Shown: positions 8,445 through 19,119, counted from the first letter of the stretch. The stretch: DNA of 64,000 nt from Actinobacteria bacterium IMCC26207 (GCA_001025035.1 LCZK01000008.1:186001-250000), one strand, 5' to 3'. Program-made: numbers and translations. The notes: generated from the sequence alone by a model not told the origin.

Positions 8445-9356
8445 TCATGCGATCTGAGACAGGATGAGGCCGTCGAGGATGTCTGCCTCAGAGACAATGC
8501 ATTCCTCAAAGCCAAAGTAACGAAAGATCTCGACAAGCACACAACAACCACCAACAATGACATCGGCGCGCTGAGCTTCTAGGCCGGGATTGTGCAGTCG
8601 ATCCGCCACTGCTTCGGTGGCAAGGGTCCGAAAAACATCCTCGGCGGCCTCTTTCGACAGAACAAACCCATGAATAGCTTCTGGGTTGTACTCCAACAGA
8701 CCTAGTTCAACAGCTGCCACATTCGTCACGGTGCCAGCTAAGCCAATGAATCTGGCCGCAGTAGCTGCCCCAGGCACTTCCCGAGACACGTCATCTAGGT
8801 GCTGCTCAATCACGCTGATGCAGTTGGAAAGCTCCTCGGCCAAGGGTGGATCATGAAGTAGGAACTTCTCAGTCATCCGCACGCAGCCAACATCGATAGA
8901 CACGGACTCCTCGACTTCGCTTCGTCCCAGCGCAAACTCTGTTGAGCCACCGCCGATGTCCACCACAAGAGTCAGAATCTCTTTGTCATCCAAGGCAGAT
9001 GTCGCACCCAAAAAGCTGAGCTGCGCCTCTTCTTGTCCCGTCAGGATCTCCGGTGCTTGGCCCAAGATCTGCTCGGCGGCAAGCAAGAAATCTTGGCTGT
9101 TCGCGGCATCTCGCGCAGCCGAAGTCGCTGCGATACGGAGGCCAACCACGCCGGCTGAATCCATAACCTGTCGGTACTCGCGCAGCACCTCGAGTGTTCG
9201 CTCAATCGCCGCAGGGTCAAGTCGACCCGTGCGGTCCACTCCTGCTCCTAGGCGCGTCACGCGCATCAATCGCTCTTCGACAATGTGGCCGTCCGAAATC
9301 AAGAGACGAGTGGAGTTCGTTCCACAATCAATGGCCGCGAACTTGGGTGTGCTCAC
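8445..9356 (-). CDS. ppx: Ppx/GppA phosphatase (exopolyphosphatase family)
   Basis: Sugar-kinase/actin-fold phosphatase of 303 residues, acting on polyphosphate ends or on pppGpp. The first phosphate loop is AAIDCGTNSTRLL at the N-terminus and the second is VVDIGGGSTEF near residue 140; GLAGTVTNVAAVEL and the C-terminal RADVIVGGCCVL complete the fold. It is short, matching actinobacterial Ppx1/Ppx2 proteins that consist of the two catalytic domains only. Its GTG start overlaps the stop of the DUF501 gene by four bases (GTGA), indicating coupling. The order FtsB-like, DUF501, Ppx downstream of eno is the same as in mycobacteria. Whether it acts on polyphosphate or pppGpp cannot be told. Confidence 0.9.
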   Translation of the reverse strand: MSTPKFAAIDCGTNSTRLLISDGHIVEERLMRVTRLGAGVDRTGRLDPAAIERTLEVLREYRQVMDSAGVVGLRIAATSAARDAANSQDFLLAAEQILGQAPEILTGQEEAQLSFLGATSALDDKEILTLVVDIGGGSTEFALGRSEVEESVSIDVGCVRMTEKFLLHDPPLAEELSNCISVIEQHLDDVSREVPGAATAARFIGLAGTVTNVAAVELGLLEYNPEAIHGFVLSKEAAEDVFRTLATEAVADRLHNPGLEAQRADVIVGGCCVLVEIFRYFGFEECIVSEADILDGLILSQIA

Positions 9357-9970
9357 TCGTTTTCTCCGTTTTCCTTCGGGCTGGGTTTTTTGGGGCTAGC
9401 TGTGCTCTGAACTGCGCCGACAACCTGCTGCGGCGTACGCGTCGAGTCCAACTCAAGTTGCTCAGCCACCCACGCACCAACCGGGTCCTCGCCACCGACA
9501 AGAAACCAGGCGTAATGCGTATGAAGGCACTTGACTCCCCTGCGGGTTCCTCCCACTCCACCAAATGGTCGAGGACCCATCCAAGACTCTGGAATCAGGG
9601 CATCTCGCTCTGCTGCGTACGTTGCATGCGCCGCTGCTAAGACACTGGCATCCACTGCCTCTTCGGCATGTCGGACCCCACCTGTTGCCTCAAGCTGACC
9701 GATGCGTCGATTGAGTTTCTTGTCGACAAGCCAGTAGCGAGTGGGCATCGGGGTGCCATCTTCGAGTAGCGGAAGGTTGCCGATCACCATGGGGGTGCCA
9801 TCTTCGGAGCGCAGCAGGACCTCGAAGCTTCCCTTTGGGGTTCTGCCAAGCAACTCAGTCACTGCCGCTATGTCGGTTGGGTCTTGAACTCCAAAACCTA
9901 AGGCTGAAAAATCCGGGGCTGCAAGACCGGAGTGACCACACGCCGCGTCCGCTGCTGTTGCATCAACCAT
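9353..9970 (-). CDS. DUF501 domain protein
   Basis: Conserved actinobacterial protein with a DUF501 domain over most of its length (205 residues from the ATG at 9970). Recognisable segments are PTRYWLVDKKLNRRIGQLEA, RPFGGVGGTRRGVKCLHTHY and the acidic C-terminal HYAWFLVGGEDPVGAWV. The His/Cys-containing GVKCLHTHYAW stretch is the most conserved part and could bind a metal, but the function is unknown. A TTG at 10036, immediately after the FtsB-like stop, is an alternative start giving 227 residues; neither start has a clear ribosome site. The gene overlaps ppx by four bases. Its fixed position between a divisome-type gene and ppx in actinobacteria suggests coupling but does not establish a role. 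Confidence 0.85.
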   Translation of the reverse strand: MVDATAADAACGHSGLAAPDFSALGFGVQDPTDIAAVTELLGRTPKGSFEVLLRSEDGTPMVIGNLPLLEDGTPMPTRYWLVDKKLNRRIGQLEATGGVRHAEEAVDASVLAAAHATYAAERDALIPESWMGPRPFGGVGGTRRGVKCLHTHYAWFLVGGEDPVGAWVAEQLELDSTRTPQQVVGAVQSTASPKKPSPKENGENE

Positions 9971-10036
9971 TGCGACACCGTAGCGGGGTGATCTGCCGGA
10001 ACCGAACTCAGGACCGAAACTGAACGAAGCGAACAA

Positions 10037-10534
10037 TCAAGGAGTGAGCGTTGCTTGTTCAAGAGGCTCCTGAACTAGCCCAAAGGGCCATGCCCGAGGG
10101 AGCACCAACCCGGCGCTAGCCGGGGGAAGAATCGAATAGGACTCCTCCCCTTCAAGCACCAGGCCATAGTCCCTTCTCGCGATCCGCTGAATCTCGGAAG
10201 GGTCATCAAGGCGGTCTCGGCGCAAGATGAGTTCCTGGTTCTGTTGCTCTAGGTCGGTCAGCTCCGCACGATGTGCAGAGATCTCATGTCGTTGCGCCAT
10301 ATACCCGCGAGCCGGAACCAACAAGAGTGCAACTGCCGCTGCGATCACAAAGGTAAGTATCCCGAGCCTCTGCAAGAGCACGGCGCGCGGTACAGCAGTC
10401 TTTGACTGCCTGCGCGAGCGCGAGCTTTTGGCTCCCGTCCTCTGGGATGCCGTTCTCTTGGCTCCCGTCCTCTGGGATGCTGCTCTTTTGGCTGCAGGGC
10501 GCTTGGCACCGGTTCGGGAAGATTCTGAGCTCAC
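10037..10534 (-). CDS. Septum formation initiator family protein (FtsB/DivIC-like)
   Basis: Single-pass membrane protein of 165 residues. A basic cytoplasmic N-terminus of about 50 residues carries imperfect repeats of QRTGAKR type, followed by one transmembrane helix (LGILTFVIAAAVALLLVPA), a short periplasmic coiled coil (HEISAHRAELTDLEQQNQEL) and the FtsB/DivIC tail DPSEIQRIARRDYGLVLEGE. FtsB-like proteins bridge FtsL and FtsQ in the divisome. I chose the GTG at 10534, one base past the enolase stop, because GGGGGAG lies at a good distance; an upstream in-frame start would sit inside eno. At DNA level the N-terminal repeats are a 30-base tandem duplication with 20 identical bases (10431-10450 and 10461-10480). 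The position after eno matches other actinobacteria. Confidence 0.87.
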   Translation of the reverse strand: MSSESSRTGAKRPAAKRAASQRTGAKRTASQRTGAKSSRSRRQSKTAVPRAVLLQRLGILTFVIAAAVALLLVPARGYMAQRHEISAHRAELTDLEQQNQELILRRDRLDDPSEIQRIARRDYGLVLEGEESYSILPPASAGLVLPRAWPFGLVQEPLEQATLTP

Positions 10535-10535
10535 C

Positions 10536-11924
<1,389 letters not shown>

Positions 11925-11953
11925 CTATCTTCCAAGCAGAACCCGCTCAGGGA

Positions 11954-13921
11954 TTACAGGTTGGAACGAATGAGTTCGGCGAATGCTGCGGCACCATCGG
12001 GCCGCAGATGGGTGCCATCGTTGGCAAACCACTCCGGGTGTTGGCTCGCTAGCCCAAACCAGTCGACTAACACAGCATTCGGGTGACGATCCGCTGCCGC
12101 AGCAAGGCGCTGATTAACCAGTTCCTGCCAAGGCCTACCTACCTTGGCATTGACCAGCACCACCTTGCGGTCCCCGGCAATCTTGAATAACTGATCCATA
12201 TCTTCATCGCTGAAGGTGCCGTTCGTGCCTGCGTGAACTACCAATGTGCTTGGGATGAGGCCTTCTCGTTCATACCATCCCACCACGCCAAGAACATCGT
12301 TGAACTGTCGGCCAACCTTGGCATCAATTCGTACTCCCGGAATTGCAGCACTGACTGCCGGGGATGCTCCAAGGAGGACCGAATCTCCCACGGCTACCAC
12401 GTTGGCAAATGCGGCTGGGTCCGCAGCAGGTTCAGTGGCTGGCGGTGGGGCGACTCCCGTTGGATTTAGGGGCAACGTCGTAGTTGTCGGAGCGCTTGCA
12501 CTTGCGGGTGCGCCCGGAATAGTCGAAGCAGTTGGGATCGTAGACGGACCTGCTGAGGCCGCTGCAGTTTCGCTCCCGCCTGTTTGACTGCTGGGCCGGG
12601 TGGCGTCCGCTACGGGTGAGCCAGGGTCATTCAGTGCTGGTGCAGCGAGCGCCGCAAGCTCAAGCTCATCACGCTGATTGCTCGAACTGGCTGCACGCAA
12701 ACCAACAGTGATCATCACTAACAACAACAAGAACGTGGTTCCAATAGTCATACCTCGACGCAGCAACCTTGTTCGCTGGGGACCTGAACTGCTCTTGAGG
12801 TCACGCCACCAGTGATTCAAAACACCGTTGCGAACTGGTACTTCTACGAATCGGTAAGAAAGCTCTGCAGCACCAAAGGTGAGCACCATCCGAAGCACAA
12901 ACACCCGAAAACCTGTAAATGGCAGATCTAGTTCTGGCCGGGTGACTACAAAGATCGGCCAATGCCACAGGTAGATGGCATACGAACGTAACCCAATCCA
13001 TACCAAGGGTGGCCAAGCCAAGAACTTCGAGAGTTTGGCTGCAGGATGCACGAGCACTGCAATGACCACAATGCACGCAATATCGAGCGCCAGAAACCCG
13101 CCGCGATAGATAAACGGATCGAACTCATTGACCCGAAGGAGGAACCAACCGATAACCACTAACCCGAGCACACCGGCAGTATCGAGCACGCGTGCAGCGC
13201 TGCGAGCAGCCGGAGTTCGCGAGCGCCACGGAGCCCAACTCAACGCGAGTACAGCGCCAACGAGTAGCCCTGCTATCCGGGTGTCTGTGCCGTAGTAGAC
13301 GCGAGACGGGTCGGTATAGGGCTCGAACAACAGCGCCATTTCAATCGTTGAGGCCAGGGCCAGGATGATGATTCCTAGGCGAGCTTTGCCCTTGCCAAAC
13401 TTGAGCAGAACTAGAGCAAAAATTGGAGGAAACAGCAGGTAGAACTGTTCCTCAACTGCAAGTGACCACAGGTGTCGCAGCATGGGTGGACGACCGGCTT
13501 GGGCAAAGTATGACTCGTTGAGGTAGATATCCCACCAGTTGCTCACATAGGCCAACGCAGCGAGTACGTCGCCACCCATCCGGCCTGCTGCATCGGTGTA
13601 CACCAGAATCGCAGCCGCCGAGACCACGGCTAACAGCAGGTACAGGGCAGGCAACAGGCGGCGCGCTCGGCGAATCCAGAACTGCTTCAGATCGATCTGG
13701 CCCTTGGTCATTCGCTCTTCTGTGAGCAACGTGGTGATCAAGAAGCCGCTGATCACAAAGAAGACCTCTACCCCCAAAAATCCTCCGGGGATCAGAACAA
13801 AGTCAGCATGATAAAAAACCACTGCTAGAACAGAAATTGCACGCAGACCATCAAGTGCCGGCTGATAGCCGAGCTTCTGAACTCCCTGAGTGGGCGCGGG
13901 TCTCTGAATAGTGGAAGTCAC
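11954..13921 (-). CDS. Membrane acyltransferase with C-terminal SGNH domain (OatA-like)
   Basis: Protein of 655 residues combining an integral-membrane acyltransferase-3 domain with an extracytoplasmic SGNH hydrolase-like domain, as in OatA and other enzymes that O-acetylate peptidoglycan or surface polysaccharide. N-terminal GLRAISVLAVVFYHADF holds the catalytic histidine, and RRARRLLPALYLLL the conserved arginines; about ten hydrophobic segments follow to residue 410. A Ser/Thr/Pro/Ala linker (about 430-510) leads to VAVGDSVLLGASP (Ser block) and NDGTHLRPDGA, which supplies the Asp/His pair. The start is GTG. It stands alone between eno and the second P450, not in the polysaccharide cluster, so it may modify that glycan or peptidoglycan; the substrate is not determined. 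Confidence 0.9.
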   Translation of the reverse strand: MTSTIQRPAPTQGVQKLGYQPALDGLRAISVLAVVFYHADFVLIPGGFLGVEVFFVISGFLITTLLTEERMTKGQIDLKQFWIRRARRLLPALYLLLAVVSAAAILVYTDAAGRMGGDVLAALAYVSNWWDIYLNESYFAQAGRPPMLRHLWSLAVEEQFYLLFPPIFALVLLKFGKGKARLGIIILALASTIEMALLFEPYTDPSRVYYGTDTRIAGLLVGAVLALSWAPWRSRTPAARSAARVLDTAGVLGLVVIGWFLLRVNEFDPFIYRGGFLALDIACIVVIAVLVHPAAKLSKFLAWPPLVWIGLRSYAIYLWHWPIFVVTRPELDLPFTGFRVFVLRMVLTFGAAELSYRFVEVPVRNGVLNHWWRDLKSSSGPQRTRLLRRGMTIGTTFLLLLVMITVGLRAASSSNQRDELELAALAAPALNDPGSPVADATRPSSQTGGSETAAASAGPSTIPTASTIPGAPASASAPTTTTLPLNPTGVAPPPATEPAADPAAFANVVAVGDSVLLGASPAVSAAIPGVRIDAKVGRQFNDVLGVVGWYEREGLIPSTLVVHAGTNGTFSDEDMDQLFKIAGDRKVVLVNAKVGRPWQELVNQRLAAAADRHPNAVLVDWFGLASQHPEWFANDGTHLRPDGAAAFAELIRSNL

Positions 13922-14001
13922 CGTCCGTTATTCTTGCGCATTGGCACTAGCTTCTCGTGCCATTGCGGGGAGTTCCGGTGAATCCCGTCAGCCAGGCAGG
14001 G

Positions 14002-15231
14002 TCAGGCCCGCTCACGCATGCGAACCTCAAATGAACTGACTGCTCGAGCAAAAATATTTGCCTCGATGACAGGTTCCGAGATTATTTCGGGAACTTCAAA
14101 CCGGCGGGTGAGTTCCCTGAAGAGAATCTGCAGTTCAAGGCGTGCAAGGTTGGCACCCAAACAGAAGTGCGTGCCGTGGCCAAAAGCCAAATGCGGATTC
14201 GTGGCTCTGCTGACATCAAAGCGGAACGGGTCTGCAAAAACGAGTTCGTCTCTGTTCGCTGAGGGGTAGAGCAGAATCAGCCGGTCGTCTTGAGCGACCG
14301 GATGGCCACCGACGGTTGTGTCTTCAACAGCAGTCCGAAAGAAATTGTTGAGTGGTGTCACCCAGCGGATGAGTTCTTCAACTGCCCCGGGGATGAGTTC
14401 CGGTGATTCAGCTAGAAGGTCCCACTGATCTGGATGATCAGAAAAAACCCGCAATCCATGTGCGATCACGGTGCGAGTTGTTTCGGCACCACCTGCAATA
14501 AACAGCCCGGTCTCGTGCAGCATTCGTTGGTCTGAGTATCCGGACTTTCCTGCAATATCTGCATTCGCCCAGACTGAGATCAGGTCATCAGCGGGGCACC
14601 CAATGCGCTGAGGAACGAGCTCCTCAAGCAGCTCCACAAATTCAGCTATCGCAGTTCCTAAGCCAATGAGGGCATCCATGTCATGCGAAGCCGCATCAAA
14701 GCGCATGATTGCCTCGGACCAGTTCTTTACATCTCGCCAGCGCTCCTCGGGAAAGCCCAACAGCATGGCAATCAGGCGACTCGGAAGAGGTGCCGCTAAG
14801 GCGTCGATGATTTCAACGTCACCTTCAGCAGCGACTGCGTCTAACAACTCGTCGATTCTTAACCGCAGCCAGGGCTCATGCTCGCGAGTCGCTCTTGGTG
14901 TGAATCGATTCGCAACTAGGCGCCGCTGTTGCTGATGGCCTGGGTCGTCCATCGAGATGATATTGATCTCCTCCGGGGCCCACCAGGAGCGGTAGCCACG
15001 TCCAGAGATAAACACAGCGCTGTTGCGCTCAACCTCGGCAAGATCTGCATGTCGGGTCACCGCCCAGAGCGAGTTCTTGTGGTCGCGATACAGGGGCTCG
15101 TTGGCACGCATCCAGCTGAAAGCCGGGTGCGGATCGGCTCGATAGAACTCCGCATCGAGCAAATCGATCTCTGGTCGGCTTTCCCCACCGGGCAGTGCTG
15201 TTGGATTCAGAGTCACAGCTGACAGTGTGAC
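14002..15231 (-). CDS. Cytochrome P450
   Basis: Second haem-thiolate monooxygenase, about 409 residues from the GTG at 15231; GTG at 15216 is equally possible and an open frame extends to 15303. I-helix GGAETTRTV carries the acid-alcohol-like pair as Glu-Thr-Thr; the K-helix ExxR is in [10 protein letters not shown]; the haem loop is [17 protein letters not shown] with the cysteine ligand near residue 354. It is clearly different from the P450 at the left end, sharing only family motifs. No redox partner is adjacent. The gene downstream in the transcription direction is the acyltransferase and the one upstream is inositol-phosphate synthase. Substrate unknown; steroid or fatty-acid oxidation is typical of the group in actinobacteria. 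Confidence 0.92.
   Translation of the reverse strand, partial: VTLSAVTLNPTALPGGESRPEIDLLDAEFYRADPHPAFSWMRANEPLYRDHKNSLWAVTRHADLAEVERNSAVFISGRGYRSWWAPEEINIISMDDPGHQQQRRLVANRFTPRATREHEPWLRLRIDELLDAVAAEGDVEIIDALAAPLPSRLIAMLLGFPEERWRDVKNWSEAIMRFDAASHDMDALIGLGTAIAEFVELLEELVPQRIGCPADDLISVWANADIAGKSGYSDQRMLHETGLFIAGGAETTRTVIAHGLRVFSDHPDQWDLLAESPELIPGAVEELIRWVTPLNNFFRTAVEDTTVGGHPVAQDDRLILLYPSANRDELVFADPFRFDVSRATNPHLAFGHGTHFCLGANLARLELQILFRELTRRFEVPEIISEPVIEANIFARAVSSFEVRMRERA
15212..15231. promoter_or_regulatory. Inverted repeat at the P450 start, possible operator
   Basis: GTCACA and TGTGAC arms are separated by eight bases and span the two candidate GTG starts of the P450 gene. The spacing suits a dimeric regulator such as a CRP/FNR or TetR-type protein, but no regulator gene is nearby and the arms are short. 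Confidence 0.25.
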
Positions 15232-15276
15232 ACAGCCCACAGAATTCAAACCCCGTTTTGTCCCGCGCCTAACCTC

Positions 15277-15318
15277 CGCTCTGTAATGCGAGGGACCCTC
15301 CATAGGGGGTCAGGCGCA
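15277..15318. repeat. Intergenic hairpin element, copy B
   Basis: Related to the element at 597-638. The outer arms TGCG/CGCA and inner arms GACCC/GGGTC still pair, but the three bases between them no longer do, giving a symmetric internal loop. It lies 16 bases past the stop of inositol-phosphate synthase, so it probably acts as that gene's terminator. Confidence 0.6.
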
Positions 15319-15334
15319 TGACAAAGCGAGTTGG

Positions 15335-16639
15335 TTAGCCGGCTTCGGAGTGGGTGACTGCGGGCTCACCCATCCACTCACGCAGGGTGTTCTTCAGTTT
15401 GGTCTGCTGAATAAAAATATCGTGTTCGGGCTTTACCCCGCCCTTTGCCTGTGGGGCTTTCCAATAGAAGCTCAACCACTCCTGAACCCCAGATTGCCCA
15501 GCGCGATGGGCTAGGTCCAAAAAGAGTGCCAAGTCGAGCACCAAAGGGGCGGCCAAGATGGAATCACGGCACATGAAATCGACTTTGATCTGCATGGGGT
15601 ATCCCATCCATCCAAAGATGTCGATGGCATCCCAGCCCTCTTTGTTGTCTCCACGCGGCGGGTAGTAATTGATGCGCACCACGTGAGCGATGTCTCCGTA
15701 CAACTCTGGGTACACCTCGGGTTGAAGAATGGTGTCGAGCACGCCGAGTTTGGAGACTTCCTTGGTCTTGAAGTTCTCTGGGTCATCAAGAACCTCACCG
15801 TCGCGATTTCCCAGAATGTTGGTTGAGTACCATCCACGAAGCCCCAGCATGCGGGCCTTAAACCCAGGAGCCAGAATGGTCTTCATCAAGGTCTGCCCGG
15901 TTTTGAAGTCCTTGCCGGTGATGGGCACACCGCGGGTGGCTGCGAGTTGCTCCATACAGGGCAGATCGATACTCAGGTTCGGCGCCCCGTTTGCAAAAGG
16001 CACTCCACTCGAGAGTGCCGCATAGACATACATCTGGCTCGGAGAAATGTTCTCGTCGTCGGCACGCAGGCCCGCCTCGAAAGCTTCCACGCTCTGATGC
16101 GTAGCCGTTGGTTCCTGGTAGGCCTCGGTTGATCCGCACCAGACCATGACAAGTCGATCACAACCGTTTTCGATCCGGAAGTTCTCGATATCGGCGATGA
16201 GTTGCTGGGTGAGATCCCATTTGGAATCCCCCGTTTTGACTCGTTTCCCATCAAGGTTGCGCACCCACCGCTGATCAAACACCGCCGGCATCGCCACCAC
16301 TCCCTCGAGTTCTGCCGACAGAGGAGCTAGGTCCCGCTCATCGAGAACCCCACAGGTGCGAGCGGCTTCTAATGCGTTCGGTGAGATCGGATCCCACCCA
16401 CCAAAAACAATGTCATCGAGGCCCGCAAGCGGAACAAAGTCCTTCATCATGGGATTACGACCCTCTTCACGCTCGCCAAGGCGAATATGCGCCATCTGGG
16501 TAAGCGATCCAATTGGTTCGGCCAAGCCCTTACGAGTGGCAAGCACGCCGGCGTAGAGCGTTGTGGCCACGGCACCCATTCCGGGAGTCAGGATTCCGAG
16601 GCGGCCAGTGGCGGGGGCAATCTGTAGCGGTTCAGGCAT
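15335..16639 (-). CDS. ino1: myo-Inositol-1-phosphate synthase
   Basis: NAD-dependent isomerase making inositol 1-phosphate from glucose 6-phosphate, the entry to phosphatidylinositol, mycothiol and inositol lipids in actinobacteria. The nucleotide loop is GILTPGMGAVATTLYAGV at the N-terminus; FGGWDPISPNALEAA, WCGSTEA, and the active-site region ending KTGQTLMKTILAPGFKAR with its lysines are all present. At 434 residues it is longer than the roughly 370-residue mycobacterial enzyme and closer to the longer bacterial form. The start is ATG at 16639; a TACAGT hexamer (16648-16653) eight bases upstream suggests a near-leaderless message. No partner inositol phosphatase is adjacent. Confidence 0.94.
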   Translation of the reverse strand: MPEPLQIAPATGRLGILTPGMGAVATTLYAGVLATRKGLAEPIGSLTQMAHIRLGEREEGRNPMMKDFVPLAGLDDIVFGGWDPISPNALEAARTCGVLDERDLAPLSAELEGVVAMPAVFDQRWVRNLDGKRVKTGDSKWDLTQQLIADIENFRIENGCDRLVMVWCGSTEAYQEPTATHQSVEAFEAGLRADDENISPSQMYVYAALSSGVPFANGAPNLSIDLPCMEQLAATRGVPITGKDFKTGQTLMKTILAPGFKARMLGLRGWYSTNILGNRDGEVLDDPENFKTKEVSKLGVLDTILQPEVYPELYGDIAHVVRINYYPPRGDNKEGWDAIDIFGWMGYPMQIKVDFMCRDSILAAPLVLDLALFLDLAHRAGQSGVQEWLSFYWKAPQAKGGVKPEHDIFIQQTKLKNTLREWMGEPAVTHSEAG

Positions 16640-16713
16640 GACCGCACACTGTACGCGGCAAATCGACTCGACCCCATGTTGAGCTGCCGGCACGGCATGA
16701 CTACCTAAGCGAA

Positions 16714-18114
16714 TTAGGGATTCTCTGAACCTGCTCGCTCGACACTACGAAGCTGTTCGATGCGCTGATCAGTAGCCTGTCGAAGGGCTTCCTCGGGGTC
16801 AAGACCCCGCTCCTGCGCCCGGTCAACCAGCTCAAGTAAAGCGGCTCCCAGCTCAGAGAAATCCAGCTCAGCGAAATCCAGCTCTGAGAAATCAAGCTCA
16901 GCGAAATCCAGCTCAGCAGAGTCCCTCGGAGCGACATAGCCCTCAATGGCAGTTGCGCGTTTTGCAACCTTGAGCGCACGGGCAAGGGCCGGAAGCCCAA
17001 CGGGAATCTGATCAAGGGCAGAGTCTCGGCTCTGTTCTTGCACCTTGGTGGCTTCCCACAGCGCCACTACTTGCGCAACGTCGGCTGATCCAAGCTGGGC
17101 TCCGAGCGCCTGCTCAAGAGCTTGGTGGCGTGCCAACAGCTTGTCGTAAATAGCCCCAGCAACATCTGCCAGAGTGAACCAGCCTGCCTCGGAAGCAATC
17201 GCAGAATGAAACACCACCTGATACAACAAGTCGCCAAGTTCGGAGCAGAGTTCCGTAGCACCCGACCCAGACTCGGAATCGTAGGAGTCGATTGCCTCAA
17301 AAACCTCATAGGTCTCTTCTAAGAGATAACGCTTGAGCGAATCATGCGTCTGCTCGGCCTTCCACGGATCCTCTGAGCGCAACCGCCCCAGGAGTTCCTG
17401 CAATTTGACGAACTCGGCAGCAACCGGGGCAGCAAACTCGGGGATCCAGATTGAAGTCAGGTGATCTGGGATGACCTCGCGGTCGAGATCCGACCAATCA
17501 ACAGAAAAAATCTTCTCATCGGGCAGGCCAAGACGCTGCAAGACCACCACCGGGCTACTCGGCGGGTCATCAAGAGACAATTTGATGTCAGACAGCGTGA
17601 ACGAGTTATCGCATTGCCCAACGAGCAACGGGCCTCGCTGACCTGCTGCCTCAACTGCAAAGCGATGGCCATCAATGAGGCGCACTCCAAGCTCAACAGG
17701 GTCAACTCCGAGACGTGCCCACGTGAGGTCTAGAAAGGACAGCGCTGGGTGAATGACAACTTCAACTCTCGGGTCACTCAACAACAACTCCACGGTGTGC
17801 TCGGCAACCACGGGCGAGCCTGGCACTGCGTAGAGCACCTCTCCCACGGCACCGATCTGCACTGCAAGATCGTGTTCCTCGCATGCAGCGCTGACCAGAG
17901 CCTCGCAGATGGACTGATACACCTGCGGCATGGATGAAGCAGACTCGTACAGGCGGTCGAACCACTGAGCATGCGGCATAACCTGCGCCGCGGGGTGTCT
18001 CTCAGTGCGCAGAAACTGCCGAGGGATAGTTGCGATGAGCTGCATCGCTCCGGCCGTCACTAGGTCAGGCCCCGCAGGGCCAAGACCAATGACGTGGACT
18101 CGCGGCAAACTCAC
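16714..18114 (-). CDS. mazG: MazG nucleotide pyrophosphohydrolase with N-terminal tetrapyrrole-methylase-like domain
   Basis: Two-domain protein of 466 residues. The first 220 residues resemble the tetrapyrrole/corrin methylase fold (VHVIGLGPAGPDLVTAGA at the N-terminus) as in YabN-type fusions; the C-terminal part is an all-alpha MazG domain with PWKAEQTHDSLKRYLLEE, EETYEVFEAI and ELGDLLYQVVFH, the Glu/Asp ligands for magnesium. MazG hydrolyses aberrant or alarmone NTPs to NMP and PPi. Only one MazG domain is visible, whereas many bacteria have two. Near residues 400-423 the protein contains four copies of a five-residue AELDF/SELDF repeat encoded by a 15-base tandem repeat. The stop-side neighbour is ino1; the start overlaps the lipoprotein stop by four bases. 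The mfd-lipoprotein-mazG order is shared with mycobacteria. Confidence 0.92.
   Translation of the reverse strand: MSLPRVHVIGLGPAGPDLVTAGAMQLIATIPRQFLRTERHPAAQVMPHAQWFDRLYESASSMPQVYQSICEALVSAACEEHDLAVQIGAVGEVLYAVPGSPVVAEHTVELLLSDPRVEVVIHPALSFLDLTWARLGVDPVELGVRLIDGHRFAVEAAGQRGPLLVGQCDNSFTLSDIKLSLDDPPSSPVVVLQRLGLPDEKIFSVDWSDLDREVIPDHLTSIWIPEFAAPVAAEFVKLQELLGRLRSEDPWKAEQTHDSLKRYLLEETYEVFEAIDSYDSESGSGATELCSELGDLLYQVVFHSAIASEAGWFTLADVAGAIYDKLLARHQALEQALGAQLGSADVAQVVALWEATKVQEQSRDSALDQIPVGLPALARALKVAKRATAIEGYVAPRDSAELDFAELDFSELDFAELDFSELGAALLELVDRAQERGLDPEEALRQATDQRIEQLRSVERAGSENP
16851..16920. repeat. 15-base tandem repeat inside mazG
   Basis: Unit close to GCTCAGCGAAATCCA, four full copies and a partial fifth, with one to three differences between copies. 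It is in frame and adds five residues per copy (AELDF or SELDF), so copy-number changes would alter length without breaking the gene. Confidence 0.85.
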
Positions 18115-19109
18115 GGGGTATTCGTTGCCGAAATCACCCCTGGATCAAGGAGTCCACCCCCGGGGAGTTCCGGAGCGGGGGGCGGCAGAACTGCTGCCTG
18201 ACCGTTGGGCGCAGTGCCAACTTCGGAGCCGTAGCGAGGATTGATCTGAGCAGTCGCAACCACCAATTGCACCCACAGGTCCGGGCCCTGTGAGATGAGC
18301 TTCAACAGACCTGGCACTGCTTCTTCAAACGGTACGACTTTCCGCTCGTCTACGCGAATGAGATACGTAATCGGATTGCCTTGGCTGTCGGTCGCTGTAA
18401 GTGGAGCAGTAGTCACTCCTAATTCTGCGCCGAGAACGGCTTGTTGAATCAGACCTGAGAGCAACGCTGTTGGAATGCAGTCTCTTGAAGTTGCCACAAT
18501 ATTTGCTTCCGGAAATACTCCAGGAAGCTCTTCGAGTAGGGCACCAGACTCGAGTTGTTTGAGCACTGCAACCTGTACCGAGGGATCTACTGACGCTACA
18601 GTCATGCAAGTCAGTTCTCTGGCGATGGGTAGTCGGTCGTAGAGCAGACGAAGATCTTCGGTGCTTGATTCCTGGATGGACTGAAACCGCTCTCCAAGAA
18701 GTGTCTGTGCAGCAAGAAACTTGACGAGTACTGCTCGGGCCGTAGCCGAGATCTGAGTCGGCGCCCCTTGCTGGCCGAGTTGAGCATCGATCTGCTGATT
18801 TGCCTGATCCTCAGCCTGAGCCGAGAGCGGAATGCCAAACCGCTCCAACTCACTTGCCCATGCAGTTGCTTGCACGGCGAGGAGCAGCGCTGCTCGTGCC
18901 TGCTCCCCGGGAAGCACACTGTCGTTTGCAGCGGAGCCACCTGGTGCACCGAACACCTCGTCCCGAGCAAGAGCATTCACGGTTTCTATCGAGACCGTTT
19001 TGCCATCAACTTTCGCCGCTGTGGTGTCTGAAGTGACCCCACATGAAGCAATTACTGCCAAGATGGGCAGAGCAATAAGAGACAAGAATGGTGTACGGAC
19101 CCGAGACAT
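18111..19109 (-). CDS. Lipoprotein, SurA/PrsA-like N-terminal region
   Basis: Predicted lipoprotein of 332 residues. The ATG at 19109 opens a signal peptide (MSRVRTPFLSLIALPILAV) ending in a lipobox ASC, with the cysteine near residue 23. The mature N-terminus (AAKVDGKTVSIETVNALARDEVF) and the long helical middle part resemble SurA_N-type chaperone domains; a C-terminal peptidyl-prolyl isomerase domain is not obvious, so isomerase activity should not be assumed. The tail is Pro-rich (AVLPPPAPELPGGG). It lies between mfd and mazG and overlaps mazG by four bases; mycobacteria also have a lipoprotein gene near mazG and eno. It probably helps folding or maturation of exported proteins. Starts further upstream would place residues before the signal peptide. 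Confidence 0.75.
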   Translation of the reverse strand: MSRVRTPFLSLIALPILAVIASCGVTSDTTAAKVDGKTVSIETVNALARDEVFGAPGGSAANDSVLPGEQARAALLLAVQATAWASELERFGIPLSAQAEDQANQQIDAQLGQQGAPTQISATARAVLVKFLAAQTLLGERFQSIQESSTEDLRLLYDRLPIARELTCMTVASVDPSVQVAVLKQLESGALLEELPGVFPEANIVATSRDCIPTALLSGLIQQAVLGAELGVTTAPLTATDSQGNPITYLIRVDERKVVPFEEAVPGLLKLISQGPDLWVQLVVATAQINPRYGSEVGTAPNGQAAVLPPPAPELPGGGLLDPGVISATNTP

Positions 19110-19119
19110 AATCCGAATG

